NCBI RefSeq assembly: GCF_020026925.1
Contig: NZ_JAIQDW010000003.1
Coordinates: 62,001-126,000 of the forward strand
Length of the DNA stretch: 64,000 nucleotides
Direction: 5' to 3'
Source: Flavobacterium hibisci
Lineage (GTDB): Bacteria; Bacteroidota; Bacteroidia; Flavobacteriales; Flavobacteriaceae
A program made the position numbers and the translations under genes. Below the pieces are notes generated by a model. The model was not told the origin of the DNA. It did not search any database and saw nothing but the letters and a program-made list of their open reading frames with translations. Positions 18,134 through 26,726 of the stretch are shown in pieces; the stretch's first letter is position 1, and each line of letters opens with the position of its first letter.

Positions 18134-20269
18134 TTACTCTTTTTTCTCCTCACGTGGAGGTCTTGGAACAAGTGCTTTTTTAGACACTTTTTCTTTTTTA
18201 GTTTTTGGGTCAACTCCTAAGTATTTCACTTGGAAAACATCTCCCATTTTAACTACGTCAGCAACGTTTTCTGTACGTTCCCAAGCTAACTCAGATACGT
18301 GAAGCAATACTTCGTTTCCTGGGGCAGCAGTATATTCTACAACAGCTCCAAAATCAAGCATTTTAATTACTTTAACTTCGTAAGCTTCTCCCATTTGTGG
18401 TTTGAAAGTAATAGAAGCAATTTTTGCTAATACTGTTTCAATTCCAGCAGGATCAGTACCCAATATTTCGATAACACCTTGCTCGTCAACTTCGTTAATA
18501 ACGATAGTTGTTCCAGTAGCTTTTTGTAATTCCTGAATTACTTTTCCACCAGGTCCAATCAATGCTCCAATAAAGTTTCCAGGGATAGTTCTGGTAATGA
18601 TTTTTGGTGCGTGTGCTTTTACGTCAGCTCTTGGTGCAGCAATAGTTTCAGTTAATTTTCCTAAAATATGCAAACGCCCGTCACGTGCCTGAGATAATGC
18701 TTGTTCCATAATGTCATAACGTAAACCATCAATTTTGATGTCCATTTGACATGCAGTAATACCGTCAGCAGTTCCGGTTACTTTAAAGTCCATATCTCCT
18801 AAGTGATCTTCGTCTCCTAAGATATCAGACAATACAGCAAATTTCTCACCGTCAGTAATTAATCCCATAGCAATTCCGGAAACTGGTTTTGTCATTTGAA
18901 CTCCGGCATCCAATAATGCCATTGTTCCGGCACAAACCGTTGCCATAGAAGAAGAACCATTAGATTCTAAAACTTCAGAAACAACACGAATTGTATAAGG
19001 ACAATCTGCAGGAATCATATTTTTTAATGCTCTTTGAGCTAAGTTACCGTGACCCACTTCTCTTCTTGAAGTTCCTCTTAGTGGTTTTGCTTCACCAGTA
19101 GAGAAAGGAGGGAAGTTATAGTGTAAGTAGAATTTCTCTTCACCTTGTTCAGAAGGAGAATCGATTTGGTTCGCTTCTCTTGAAGTTCCTAAAGTTACAG
19201 TAGCCAAAGCTTGAGTTTCTCCACGTGTAAATAAAGATGATCCGTGAACTCTTGGTAAGTAATCAACTTCACACCAGATTGGTCTGATGTCTGTAGTTTT
19301 TCTACCGTCAAGACGTACACCTAATTCTAAAACTACGTTACGAACAGCCTCTTTGTTTGTTTTGTAGAAATATTTAGAAACTAAATCTCCGTCAGCAGCC
19401 AATTCCTCTTCGGTAAATAAAGCTTTTACTTCTTCTTTAACTTCTGCAAATGCAGCACTTCTTTCGTGTTTAGCAGATCCAACTTTTGCAATAGCATAAA
19501 TTTTGTCGTATGCTGCAGCTTTTACTTTTTTGTAAATTTCTTCGTTTTCTTTCTCACCTTCGTAAGTACGAATTTCTTTTTTACCAAAAGCAGCTTGTAA
19601 ACGATATTGTGCTTCGATTTGAACTTTAATAGCTTCGTGAGCAAATTTAATTGCTTCGATCATTTCGGCTTCTGAGATTTCTTTCATCTCACCTTCAACC
19701 ATTGCTACAGAATCCATAGAGGCTCCAATCATCATATCGATGTCTGATTTTTCTAATTCTTCTCTGCTTGGGTTGATCACTAATTTTCCATCAATACGCG
19801 CAACACGTACTTCTGAAATTAAGTTGTAAAATGGGATATCTGAAACTGCTAATGCTGCAGAAGCTGCTAAACCAGCTAAAGCGTCTGGCATAACTTCTTC
19901 GTCATGAGACATTAATTGAATCATAACCTGAGTTTCAGCATGGTAATCGTCTGGGAAAAGCGGACGCAATACACGGTCAACTAATCTCATTGTTAATACT
20001 TCACTGTCGCTTGGACGAGCTTCTCTCTTAAAGAAACCTCCTGGGAAACGACCAGCTGCCGCAAATTTTTCGCGATAATCTACCGTTAACGGTAAAAAGT
20101 CAACGCCTGGGTTTGAGGTACGAGCCGAAACTGCTGTTGCAAGTATCATCGTATCTCCCATTCTTACTACTACAGAACCGTCAGCTTGTTTTGCCAAACG
20201 TCCTGTCTCGATTGTGATGCTTCTGCCATCACCCAAATCGATTTTTTCTACAAATAATTGTGGAATCAT
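18134..20269 (-). CDS. pnp: Polyribonucleotide nucleotidyltransferase
   Basis: A phosphorolytic 3'-5' exoribonuclease involved in mRNA turnover. The start at 20269 ([18 protein letters not shown]) matches the normal N-terminus; the frame stays open for 51 more codons upstream but these are not typical. Two RNase PH domains flank a helical region. The KH domain ([19 protein letters not shown], about residues 560-580) and C-terminal S1 domain (ending near residue 695) follow. 711 residues is the expected length. It lies downstream of rpsO, with a terminator between them. The leader can form a hairpin (20292-20353). Confidence 0.96.
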   Translation of the reverse strand: MIPQLFVEKIDLGDGRSITIETGRLAKQADGSVVVRMGDTMILATAVSARTSNPGVDFLPLTVDYREKFAAAGRFPGGFFKREARPSDSEVLTMRLVDRVLRPLFPDDYHAETQVMIQLMSHDEEVMPDALAGLAASAALAVSDIPFYNLISEVRVARIDGKLVINPSREELEKSDIDMMIGASMDSVAMVEGEMKEISEAEMIEAIKFAHEAIKVQIEAQYRLQAAFGKKEIRTYEGEKENEEIYKKVKAAAYDKIYAIAKVGSAKHERSAAFAEVKEEVKALFTEEELAADGDLVSKYFYKTNKEAVRNVVLELGVRLDGRKTTDIRPIWCEVDYLPRVHGSSLFTRGETQALATVTLGTSREANQIDSPSEQGEEKFYLHYNFPPFSTGEAKPLRGTSRREVGHGNLAQRALKNMIPADCPYTIRVVSEVLESNGSSSMATVCAGTMALLDAGVQMTKPVSGIAMGLITDGEKFAVLSDILGDEDHLGDMDFKVTGTADGITACQMDIKIDGLRYDIMEQALSQARDGRLHILGKLTETIAAPRADVKAHAPKIITRTIPGNFIGALIGPGGKVIQELQKATGTTIVINEVDEQGVIEILGTDPAGIETVLAKIASITFKPQMGEAYEVKVIKMLDFGAVVEYTAAPGNEVLLHVSELAWERTENVADVVKMGDVFQVKYLGVDPKTKKEKVSKKALVPRPPREEKKE

Positions 20270-20291
20270 AAATTTTTTCCTTTTGATTATA

Positions 20292-20353
20292 CAATGGGTT
20301 TTAGTTGTGTTGTAGTTGTTGTGTGTGTAGTTATTGTTATCTAAAACCCAATG
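20292..20353 (-). promoter_or_regulatory. Leader hairpin upstream of pnp
   Basis: CAATGGGTTTTAG (20292-20304) and CTAAAACCCAATG (20341-20353) pair over 10 perfect bp plus two more beyond one mismatch. In the mRNA the 36-nt loop is rich in A and C and poor in G, so it should stay single-stranded. The stem ends 23 nt before the start codon. Confidence 0.5.
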
Positions 20354-20411
20354 AAAAACCAAACTTTTTTTCTTGTAACAAATCCTGTCAGACTTGCGTA
20401 TTGTAAAAACA

Positions 20412-20437
20412 AAAAGAGGCACTCTCGCACCTCTTTT
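20412..20437 (-). terminator. Rho-independent terminator of rpsO
   Basis: Arms AAAAGAGG (20412-20419) and CCTCTTTT (20430-20437); on the minus strand the stem is followed by TTTTTGTTTTT. It lies 10 bp after the rpsO stop. Confidence 0.85.
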
Positions 20438-20446
20438 CTATATTGA

Positions 20447-20713
20447 TTATTTTCTGATATTCAATACTTTGATAATCTCACGATATCTGTTGATATCTTT
20501 CTTTTTCAAGTAATCCAACAAAGCTCTTCTTTTACCTACTAATAGTACAAGAGAACGCTCAGTGTTATAATCGTGACGATTTTTTTTCAAGTGTTCAGTT
20601 AAGTGTGAAATTCTGTAAGTGAACAATGCAATCTGACCTTCAGCGCTTCCAGTGTTTGTTGCACCACCATGTTGTGCGAAAATCTCTTCTTTCTTTTCTT
20701 TAGTTAAATACAT
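20447..20713 (-). CDS. rpsO: 30S ribosomal protein S15
   Basis: The small-subunit protein that binds 16S rRNA helices 20-22. 88 residues, including the conserved GSAEGQIALFTYRISHLTEH, then HDYNTERSLVLLVGKRR and LLDYLKKKDINRY. It lies upstream of pnp in the usual rpsO-pnp order, with its own promoter element and a terminator between the two. Confidence 0.97.
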   Translation of the reverse strand: MYLTKEKKEEIFAQHGGATNTGSAEGQIALFTYRISHLTEHLKKNRHDYNTERSLVLLVGKRRALLDYLKKKDINRYREIIKVLNIRK

Positions 20714-20768
20714 TCCAATATTATTTAATGATTTTTATGTATGTCGTACATCTTTTGTAAGACGGGTG

Positions 20769-20776
20769 CAAAAATA
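20769..20776 (-). promoter_or_regulatory. Candidate -7 promoter element of rpsO
   Basis: TATTTTTG followed by C on the minus strand matches TAnnTTTG exactly, about 55 bp before the start codon. Confidence 0.55.
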
Positions 20777-20817
20777 AATAATAATTATGAATTATGAATT
20801 ATAAATTATGAATTATT

Positions 20818-21789
20818 TTAATTTGCAGATTGAATAGTAATGGGCAATGAGTATAAGCATTTCATTTTTTGTCCTCTTTGTTCTCCCGGGTTGAAACCAT
20901 CATAATTAGTTAAAATTCGTAAAGCTTCCTCTCCGGTGCCATAACCGATATCTTTAATAATTCTCGGCTCTGTTACTTTTCCCTCTTTGTCAACTACGAA
21001 TGTAACATAGATTTTTCCTTTAGTCCCCTGAGGCATATTGGGTAGTTTATAGTTTTTTCCAATATACTGATAAAAACTTGACATACCGCCTTTTGGTGTC
21101 GGTCTGATTTCAGTTTCGGTGTACTTGTACGACACATTGTATTTGTCCCAGCTTTCGCCAGAAATTAATTTTCCTTCATTATATGTTTCTTTATAAGTAA
21201 GTCTCGGGCTTGCGGACGAACCTTCCCAATTCCCATTTTTAAATCCGTTTTTTACAGATCCTTTTGAAGATTGATTTTCGTCTGTATCTTCGAAATATCC
21301 GTTTCCATTTGTTACTTTTTGGACACCATTTTTATCCCAAAATTCATTTATTTTAAAATGTGTTGTGTTTTTTTTGTTATCTTCAATATATTCTCCTTCA
21401 AGTTTTTTGTTTCCATCTTCGTACCATTCAGTACTTCTGCCATTAGTTCGCCCTTTAATATAATTTGTAACTGATTTTTTTGTGCCATTCTTATAATAAT
21501 AGGTTACTTCGCCCTCTTTCGGGGTTCCGGTATAAGTTGTTGAAATTCCTTGCATTCGTAAAGATCCTGAGCGATAATACTCCTGAACAATATAATTTTC
21601 TTTTTTTAATTTAGCATCTTTCACGACTCTGACATACATGTAATCTTTTGATTTGGTTTCTGAGCTGGTTGAGTCTAAATAAATAAAACTATCGTCGGGA
21701 GAAAGGATTAGTTCATTGTTTTGTGAAGCTTGCGAAAAAACTATTTTTGGAATAACAAGAAATAACAAAGAAAACAAAATCGATTTCAT
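20818..21789 (-). CDS. MORN-repeat (YwqK-like) protein with C-terminal TonB-type domain
   Basis: 323 residues. A signal peptide (ending near FSQ) is followed by MORN/YwqK-type repeats built on Y-x-x-G-x-x-x-x (YYRSGSLRMQG, YYYKNGTKKS, WYEDGNKKLEGEY, about residues 60-150). The last 85 residues resemble a TonB C-terminal domain (QGTKGKIYVTFVVDKEGKV, then RIIKDIGYGTGEEALRIL). It is probably periplasmic or surface-associated. The function of MORN-TonB_C fusions in Bacteroidota is not established. A shorter paralogue without the TonB domain lies 78 bp upstream. Confidence 0.75.
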   Translation of the reverse strand: MKSILFSLLFLVIPKIVFSQASQNNELILSPDDSFIYLDSTSSETKSKDYMYVRVVKDAKLKKENYIVQEYYRSGSLRMQGISTTYTGTPKEGEVTYYYKNGTKKSVTNYIKGRTNGRSTEWYEDGNKKLEGEYIEDNKKNTTHFKINEFWDKNGVQKVTNGNGYFEDTDENQSSKGSVKNGFKNGNWEGSSASPRLTYKETYNEGKLISGESWDKYNVSYKYTETEIRPTPKGGMSSFYQYIGKNYKLPNMPQGTKGKIYVTFVVDKEGKVTEPRIIKDIGYGTGEEALRILTNYDGFNPGEQRGQKMKCLYSLPITIQSAN

Positions 21790-21867
21790 AAATTTTGGGT
21801 TATTTATAAAGCGAATGTATTATTTTTAATACAATTTAACAACTTGTTTAATAGATAATTGAGGGAA

Positions 21868-22569
21868 TTATTTGATTGATTGTGGAGTTGTTTTTTTACC
21901 AAATTGCTTTTCAGCCAAAGTGGAATAAGAGAGTTTGACATTGTTTTCATCTACACTTAATCCCGAAATTAAAATTCCTTTATCATAATTTTCAGTAAAT
22001 GTTATTTTATGTAAAGAATCAGTTCCATACCAAACTCCCTGTTTCAGGCCATTTTTAATAGTTCCTTTTTCTGTTATAAAATTATCTGTATTTTCGTACT
22101 CGCCATTTCCATCTGCTACGGTTTGTTCTTTATTTACATTCCAAAAATTAAGGATTAAAGTTTGAGCTGTTTTTGTTTTAGGATCCCAGGAATTCTGCTT
22201 CTCGCACTTTTTGCTTTGATTTTCGTACCAGGTGATTTCTTTTCCGGATTTATGATTGTCAGTATAATTTATAACAGATTCCTTTGCGCCATTTTTGTAA
22301 TAATAGATAAATTCTCCGTCTTTTTTCAGGACATCTCTGTCTAAAGTTGCGCCTGTCATTTTTTTTCTTCCGTTTTTATAGAAATCAGTGACCACATAGC
22401 GTACGCTTTTTTGGGAATAGTTTGTAATGACACGTGTGTAGATATGGTTTTCGGGTGTAGTTTCACGATATAACGAGTCAAGAAAAATTTTTTTCGAGAC
22501 TATATTAATTTGTGCAGATAGAGTAGCTGAAATTAAAAGAAAGAATAATATGAAAAGGCTCTTTTTCAT
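21868..22569 (-). CDS. MORN-repeat (YwqK-like) exported protein
   Basis: 233 residues with a signal peptide (through LSAQ). Repeats are alignable with the downstream paralogue: FYKNGRKKMTGA, YYYKNGAKESVINY, WYENQSKKCEKQ, and the N-G-N-G-x-Y-E-D/N-T-D segment. The TonB-type C-terminal domain is missing; the protein ends soon after the repeats. The two genes look like a local duplication with gain or loss of the C-terminal domain. Function unknown. Confidence 0.7.
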   Translation of the reverse strand: MKKSLFILFFLLISATLSAQINIVSKKIFLDSLYRETTPENHIYTRVITNYSQKSVRYVVTDFYKNGRKKMTGATLDRDVLKKDGEFIYYYKNGAKESVINYTDNHKSGKEITWYENQSKKCEKQNSWDPKTKTAQTLILNFWNVNKEQTVADGNGEYENTDNFITEKGTIKNGLKQGVWYGTDSLHKITFTENYDKGILISGLSVDENNVKLSYSTLAEKQFGKKTTPQSIK

Positions 22570-22602
22570 TTAGATCTATTTTTTGTAATAAAAATAGGGC
22601 TT

Positions 22603-23058
22603 CTAAAATAATTTGGCAACTTCCTGATTTACAAATTCTAAAAATCGTTCGTCAGCTTCTGTAAATGGGTCAATTACGTGACTGTCAATGTCAATTTGTC
22701 CAATATTTACTCCATTTACAAATATAGGTACAACAATTTCTGATTTTACAGTGAAACTGCAGGCGATATAATTATCCTGAGCCTTAACATCCGGAACAAC
22801 AAAATTGGCATTACTTTCAGCGACCTGTCCACAAATACCTTTTCCGAATGGAATTACAGTATGATCTGTTTCGGCACCTACATAAGGTCCTAAATGTAAC
22901 GTTTTGTTATCATGATTGGCAAAATAAAAACCAACCCAATTATAATAGTCTATACTTTTATTTAATAACTGACAGACTGCAAGTAATTTCTCGTCTCTGG
23001 TTGTATTTGTCTCAGCCACAATAGCTGAAATTTTTGGTTGTAATTCCTGAAATGTCAT
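22603..23058 (-). CDS. GAF-domain free methionine-R-sulfoxide reductase
   Basis: A single GAF domain of 151 residues of the fRMsr (MsrC) type, which reduces free methionine-(R)-sulfoxide. The motifs GPYVGAETDHTVIPFGKGIC and CSFTVKSEIVVPIF carry two conserved cysteines (in GKGICG and IACS). The third Cys known from E. coli is not obvious, as in many family members. The active site is closed by IDIDSHVIDPFTEADERFLE. The protein is cytoplasmic. It has its own promoter element and is divergent from the exosortase pair. Confidence 0.88.
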   Translation of the reverse strand: MTFQELQPKISAIVAETNTTRDEKLLAVCQLLNKSIDYYNWVGFYFANHDNKTLHLGPYVGAETDHTVIPFGKGICGQVAESNANFVVPDVKAQDNYIACSFTVKSEIVVPIFVNGVNIGQIDIDSHVIDPFTEADERFLEFVNQEVAKLF

Positions 23059-23075
23059 GATGTGAAAATTTTATA

Positions 23076-23083
23076 CAAAAGTA
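23076..23083 (-). promoter_or_regulatory. Candidate -7 promoter element of the GAF-domain reductase
   Basis: TACTTTTG on the minus strand matches TAnnTTTG exactly, 18 bp before the start codon. Confidence 0.55.
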
Positions 23084-23108
23084 TTTAAAGCTGAACTCAA
23101 AAAATATA

Positions 23109-23116
23109 TAAATTTG
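23109..23116 (+). promoter_or_regulatory. Candidate -7 promoter element of the exosortase F pair
   Basis: TAAATTTG matches TAnnTTTG exactly, 14 bp before the TTG start at 23130. Confidence 0.45.
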
Positions 23117-23129
23117 AAAAAAAAATCTT

Positions 23130-23666
23130 TTGAAAAAATATTTAGTACAATTTAAACCATTCCTTATTTTCATAGGGACTTTTTTTGCTGCTTATATTTT
23201 ACTTACCATAATTTATAAAAGTTATCTGAACAGTTTTGAGTCAAATAATATTGACGGAATTACTGCTGTTGTTGGCTCTAATGTATATTGGTTAATGGAT
23301 GCTTTTAATTGTGATGTATTGATTCAGAAAAGTTTATCGGGAGCTTATTTAGAAGTTTGGTACAATAAGCATTATGTTATTCGAATTGTAGAAGGGTGTA
23401 ACGCAGTAAGTGTGATTATTTTATTTGTTTCGTTTGTGCTTGCTTTTTCAGGAAAGCTTAAAACAACTGTATTGTTTATCTTATCAGGAACTCTTTTTAT
23501 TTATATTTTAAATGTGATCAGAATTGCGTTATTAGCTGTTTTGTTATTTCGTTATCCTGAAAAAGTACATCTTTTGCACGGCGTTCTTTTTCCGTTAATT
23601 ATTTATGGATTTGTTTTCGTTTTATGGGTTTTCTGGGTAAATAAATTTTCAAAATATGCTAAATAA
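23130..23666 (+). CDS. xrtF: Exosortase family protein XrtF
   Basis: A polytopic membrane cysteine transpeptidase of the exosortase/archaeosortase superfamily, thought to process proteins with C-terminal sorting signals. The catalytic triad is visible: Cys90 in VEGCNAVS, Arg131 in NVIRIALL and His150 in LLHGVLFP. 178 residues is the short XrtF form found in Bacteroidota. Translation must start at the TTG at 23130; no ATG precedes the first helix. Its partner gene overlaps the last 11 bases. No substrate gene is evident nearby. Confidence 0.88.
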   Translation: MKKYLVQFKPFLIFIGTFFAAYILLTIIYKSYLNSFESNNIDGITAVVGSNVYWLMDAFNCDVLIQKSLSGAYLEVWYNKHYVIRIVEGCNAVSVIILFVSFVLAFSGKLKTTVLFILSGTLFIYILNVIRIALLAVLLFRYPEKVHLLHGVLFPLIIYGFVFVLWVFWVNKFSKYAK

Positions 23667-24102
23667 ACTTTCCGAAAATAAATTCAGGATTATAATTACT
23701 ATTCTGGTCGTTTTGTGTTTGGGGATTGTCAGGGCTTTCGAAAATAAATTGTTTTACGATCCTTTTCTGGTTTATTTTGAGTCTGATTTTAAAGGATTGC
23801 CATTTCCTCAGTTTGACAATTTAAAACTTTTTGCAGGACTTTTGTTTCGTTATGCTTTGAATACTATTTTGTCATTAGTGCTTATTTATACCTTGTTCAG
23901 GGATAAAGAAATCTTCAAGTTTAGTGCATTTTTATATGTGTTTTTTTTAATACTTCTTTTGACTGCCTTTTTTATCATTCTCGAATTTTTTCCCAATGCA
24001 AACTGGCTGCTTTTTTATGTAAGAAGATTTATCATTCAGCCAATTTTCGTACTGTTGTTTGTTCCTGCTTTTTATTATCAGCAGCAAAATCTTAAAAAAT
24101 AA
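23656..24102 (+). CDS. Exosortase F system-associated membrane protein
   Basis: 148 residues with about four hydrophobic helices and little polar sequence. It overlaps the end of xrtF by 11 bases, the invariable position of the exosortase F-associated protein family in Bacteroidota. The conserved segment FYDPFLVYFESDFKGLPFP near residue 40 agrees. Its role in exosortase function is unknown; it is presumably a membrane partner. Confidence 0.85.
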   Translation: MLNKLSENKFRIIITILVVLCLGIVRAFENKLFYDPFLVYFESDFKGLPFPQFDNLKLFAGLLFRYALNTILSLVLIYTLFRDKEIFKFSAFLYVFFLILLLTAFFIILEFFPNANWLLFYVRRFIIQPIFVLLFVPAFYYQQQNLKK

Positions 24103-24136
24103 CATTTTATTTAGCTTTTTATCCGGACTTTTTAAA

Positions 24137-24144
24137 TAGTTTTG
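24137..24144 (+). promoter_or_regulatory. Candidate -7 promoter element directly before the HYC_CC_PP gene
   Basis: TAGTTTTG followed by C matches TAnnTTTG exactly. Only four bases separate it from the ATG, so transcription would begin at or near the start codon. Confidence 0.5.
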
Positions 24145-24148
24145 CACT

Positions 24149-24538
24149 ATGAATTTAAAGAAGTGCACAGGAGTATTTTTAGCGTTCCTATTGTTGGTAT
24201 CCAACATTGGGTTTGCTTTTGATGTGCATTATTGCGGAGGAAAAATCGCTTCGGTTTCCTTAAGTAAAATTTCTCCTGAAAAAAAGTGCTGTGGGGACAA
24301 AGAAAAAAAATCTTCCTGCTGTAAAGACAAGGTGGTTAAATTTGAAAAAAAATCAGATGATGCTACTTTTAAAGTTTTCTTTTTTCAGATTGCTTTTCCG
24401 GCAGTAATTCAGGAGTTTAAAACGCTTGGTTTTTTATCAGTTCCAAATTTTAAAAGTAAAGAAGTCATTTCGTATTATGCTGATGCGAATGCTCCTCCTT
24501 TATATCAACTCTATCATCAATATATTTTTTACGCCTGA
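24149..24538 (+). CDS. HYC_CC_PP family exported cysteine-rich protein
   Basis: 129 residues named for its three motifs, all present: HYCGG right after the signal peptide (about residue 27), a cysteine-rich stretch with CCGD and SCCKDK (about residues 48-60), and a PP near the C-terminus (NAPPLYQLYHQY). Small secreted proteins of this kind occur beside TonB receptors in Bacteroidota. The Cys/His pattern suggests metal binding. It is followed by a TonB-dependent receptor and a heavy-metal-associated protein. Confidence 0.8.
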   Translation: MNLKKCTGVFLAFLLLVSNIGFAFDVHYCGGKIASVSLSKISPEKKCCGDKEKKSSCCKDKVVKFEKKSDDATFKVFFFQIAFPAVIQEFKTLGFLSVPNFKSKEVISYYADANAPPLYQLYHQYIFYA

Positions 24539-24648
24539 TTTTAATGTTTAGAATCAAGCCATATTTGGTTTGTACTACACTGTTTTGTTTTTTCCTTCTT
24601 TATTCAGGAAATTAAAAACAGTTTCTAATTAACATTAAAATCTTTTTT

Positions 24649-26655
24649 ATGCAAAAAAATATCATGCTTTTTATGATGATTTTGCTTTCCGTTTCTGTGT
24701 TTTCACAGGAAGATTTAGAGGAAGTAAAAGTTACCAAAAAGCAAAAATCACTTAAAAAATCCTATACGGTTACTGCTAATACGACCGTCATTACGAGCAA
24801 GGAATTGCTTAAAGCAGCCTGCTGCAATCTGGCAGAAAGTTTTGAAACGAACCCATCAATCGATGTGAATTTTTCTGATGCCTTAACGGGAACCAAACAA
24901 ATAAAAATGCTGGGTTTAACGAGCCCGTATTTAATGATTACTGAAGAAAATATCCCTTCAGTTCGTGGCGCTTCACAGGCTTATGGATTGTCTTTTACAC
25001 CCGGAACCTGGATTGAAAGTGTTCAGATTACGAAAGGTGCCGGAAGTGTAATTAACGGATACGAAAGTATTTCGGGACAAATCAATACAGAACTTTTAAA
25101 ACCTTTAAGCGATATTCCTTTTTTTCTGAATGCTTATGGCTCTACTGATGCCCGTTTTGAATTGAACACCCATTTCAATAAAAAATTATCTGACAAATGG
25201 GCAACAAGTTTATTTCTGCACGGAAATACACGTGTAGTAAAAAACGACATGAACGATGACGGATTTTTAGATAATCCGCTAGGCAAACAAATCAATATTT
25301 TGAACCGTTATCAATATTATAATCCGGAAAGCGGCTTGGTGAGTTTTATCAATTTCAGGTATATGAATGATAAAAAACAAACAGGTCAAGTAGATTTTGA
25401 TAAAGATACTGATCGTGGAACAACGAATCACTGGGGTTCAGAAATCAATACAGAACGTTTTGATGTATCGACAAAAATTGGTTACGTGTTTAAAGATATG
25501 CCCTATCAGAGCATTGGTTTTCAAAACGCTTTTAACAGTCATAAACAAGATTCATATTTGGGTTTAAATCAATACGATATTAAACAGAATAGTTTTTATT
25601 CGAATTTGATTTTCAATTCCATAATAAGCAACACAATGAATAAGTTTACAGCCGGTTTGAATTTTGCCTATGATCAATATCAGGAATTTGTAAATGCAAC
25701 TGATTATAGCAGAATTGATAATTCAGTTGGTGCTTTTTTTGAATACACCTATGATAATAATGATAATTTCAGTTTGATTTTGGGCGGAAGGGTTGATAAT
25801 CATAACCGTTTAGGGTTTTTCGTAACACCTCGTCTGCATATGCGATACAATCCATGGAAAGACGGTGTAATTCGTTTTTCTGCAGGAAGAGGAAAACGAT
25901 CTGCCAATATTTTTGCAGAAAATCAACAGCTTTTTGCAAGTTCAAGAACTTTTTCAATCTTAGATAATAGTGGAAAAATTTATGGTTTAAATCCTGAAAT
26001 TGCATGGAATTATGGTGTGAGTTTTTCTCAGAAATTCAAACTTTTCAATAAAAATGCCGAAGCAGGTTTTGATATTTACAGAACAGATTTCCAAAATCAG
26101 GCCGTTGTCGATTTGATGCAAAGCCAACAGGAGGTTTTGTTTTATAATTTAAGAGGAAACTCATTCGCAAACAGTTTGCAGGTAGAATTCAATTATGAGT
26201 TAATCCATAACCTGAATTTAAGAACAGCCTACAAATACTATGATATTCAAACCGATTATTTGAGAGGTACTTTTCAGAGGCCATTGCAGGCCAAACATCG
26301 TTTTTTAGGAAATCTTGAATATGAAACGCAATTAAATGATGACAAACAATGGAAATTTGATTATACCTTTAACTGGTCTGGAAAACAACAATTGCCATAT
26401 ACGGCATCAAATCCTGAAGCTGACCGCTTTTCAGAATTTTCACCTTCTTATGCTGTCATGAATGTCCAGGTTACCAGGGTTTTTTCTCCAGTCTTTGAAG
26501 TATATGCAGGAGGGGAGAATATTGGGAATTACAAGCAGCAAAAAGCAATTTTAGGTGCAGAAGATCCATTTGGTTCGAACTTTGATGCTTCTATAGCCTA
26601 TGCGCCAATTTTTGGGCAAATGTATTATGCAGGATTACGATTTAAAATAAAATAA
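24649..26655 (+). CDS. TonB-dependent outer-membrane receptor, probable metal-related
   Basis: 668 residues with a signal peptide (to about residue 19), then a plug domain (VTANTTVITSKELLKAACCN, with KGAGSVINGYESISGQIN) and a 22-strand-type beta-barrel ending in a terminal aromatic strand (YYAGLRFKIK). The plug carries an unusual cysteine pair, C58-C59, just after the TonB-box region. There is no N-terminal carboxypeptidase-like domain, unlike SusC-type transporters. Flanking HYC_CC_PP and HMA genes point to copper or another soft metal as the ligand; this is an inference from context. Confidence 0.9.
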   Translation: MQKNIMLFMMILLSVSVFSQEDLEEVKVTKKQKSLKKSYTVTANTTVITSKELLKAACCNLAESFETNPSIDVNFSDALTGTKQIKMLGLTSPYLMITEENIPSVRGASQAYGLSFTPGTWIESVQITKGAGSVINGYESISGQINTELLKPLSDIPFFLNAYGSTDARFELNTHFNKKLSDKWATSLFLHGNTRVVKNDMNDDGFLDNPLGKQINILNRYQYYNPESGLVSFINFRYMNDKKQTGQVDFDKDTDRGTTNHWGSEINTERFDVSTKIGYVFKDMPYQSIGFQNAFNSHKQDSYLGLNQYDIKQNSFYSNLIFNSIISNTMNKFTAGLNFAYDQYQEFVNATDYSRIDNSVGAFFEYTYDNNDNFSLILGGRVDNHNRLGFFVTPRLHMRYNPWKDGVIRFSAGRGKRSANIFAENQQLFASSRTFSILDNSGKIYGLNPEIAWNYGVSFSQKFKLFNKNAEAGFDIYRTDFQNQAVVDLMQSQQEVLFYNLRGNSFANSLQVEFNYELIHNLNLRTAYKYYDIQTDYLRGTFQRPLQAKHRFLGNLEYETQLNDDKQWKFDYTFNWSGKQQLPYTASNPEADRFSEFSPSYAVMNVQVTRVFSPVFEVYAGGENIGNYKQQKAILGAEDPFGSNFDASIAYAPIFGQMYYAGLRFKIK

Positions 26656-26726
26656 GGAAACAATGTCAAAAAAGCAATGGCAATGACAATTTCAAAAACA
26701 AATTCAATAACAATAAATAATAAAAG
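26656..26726. repeat. Degenerate CAATGnCAA/TTCAAAAACAA intergenic repeat
   Basis: A short simple region between the receptor and the HMA gene, with repeated CAATG(G/T/A)CAA and TTCAAAAACAAATTCAATAAC-like units. No coding potential seen. Confidence 0.4.

Noticed and set aside
20777..20817. AT-rich tandem stretch with repeated GAATTAT units after the MORN-TonB gene
   Set aside because: Low complexity, not palindromic, and no link to a known element; probably ordinary AT-rich spacer.
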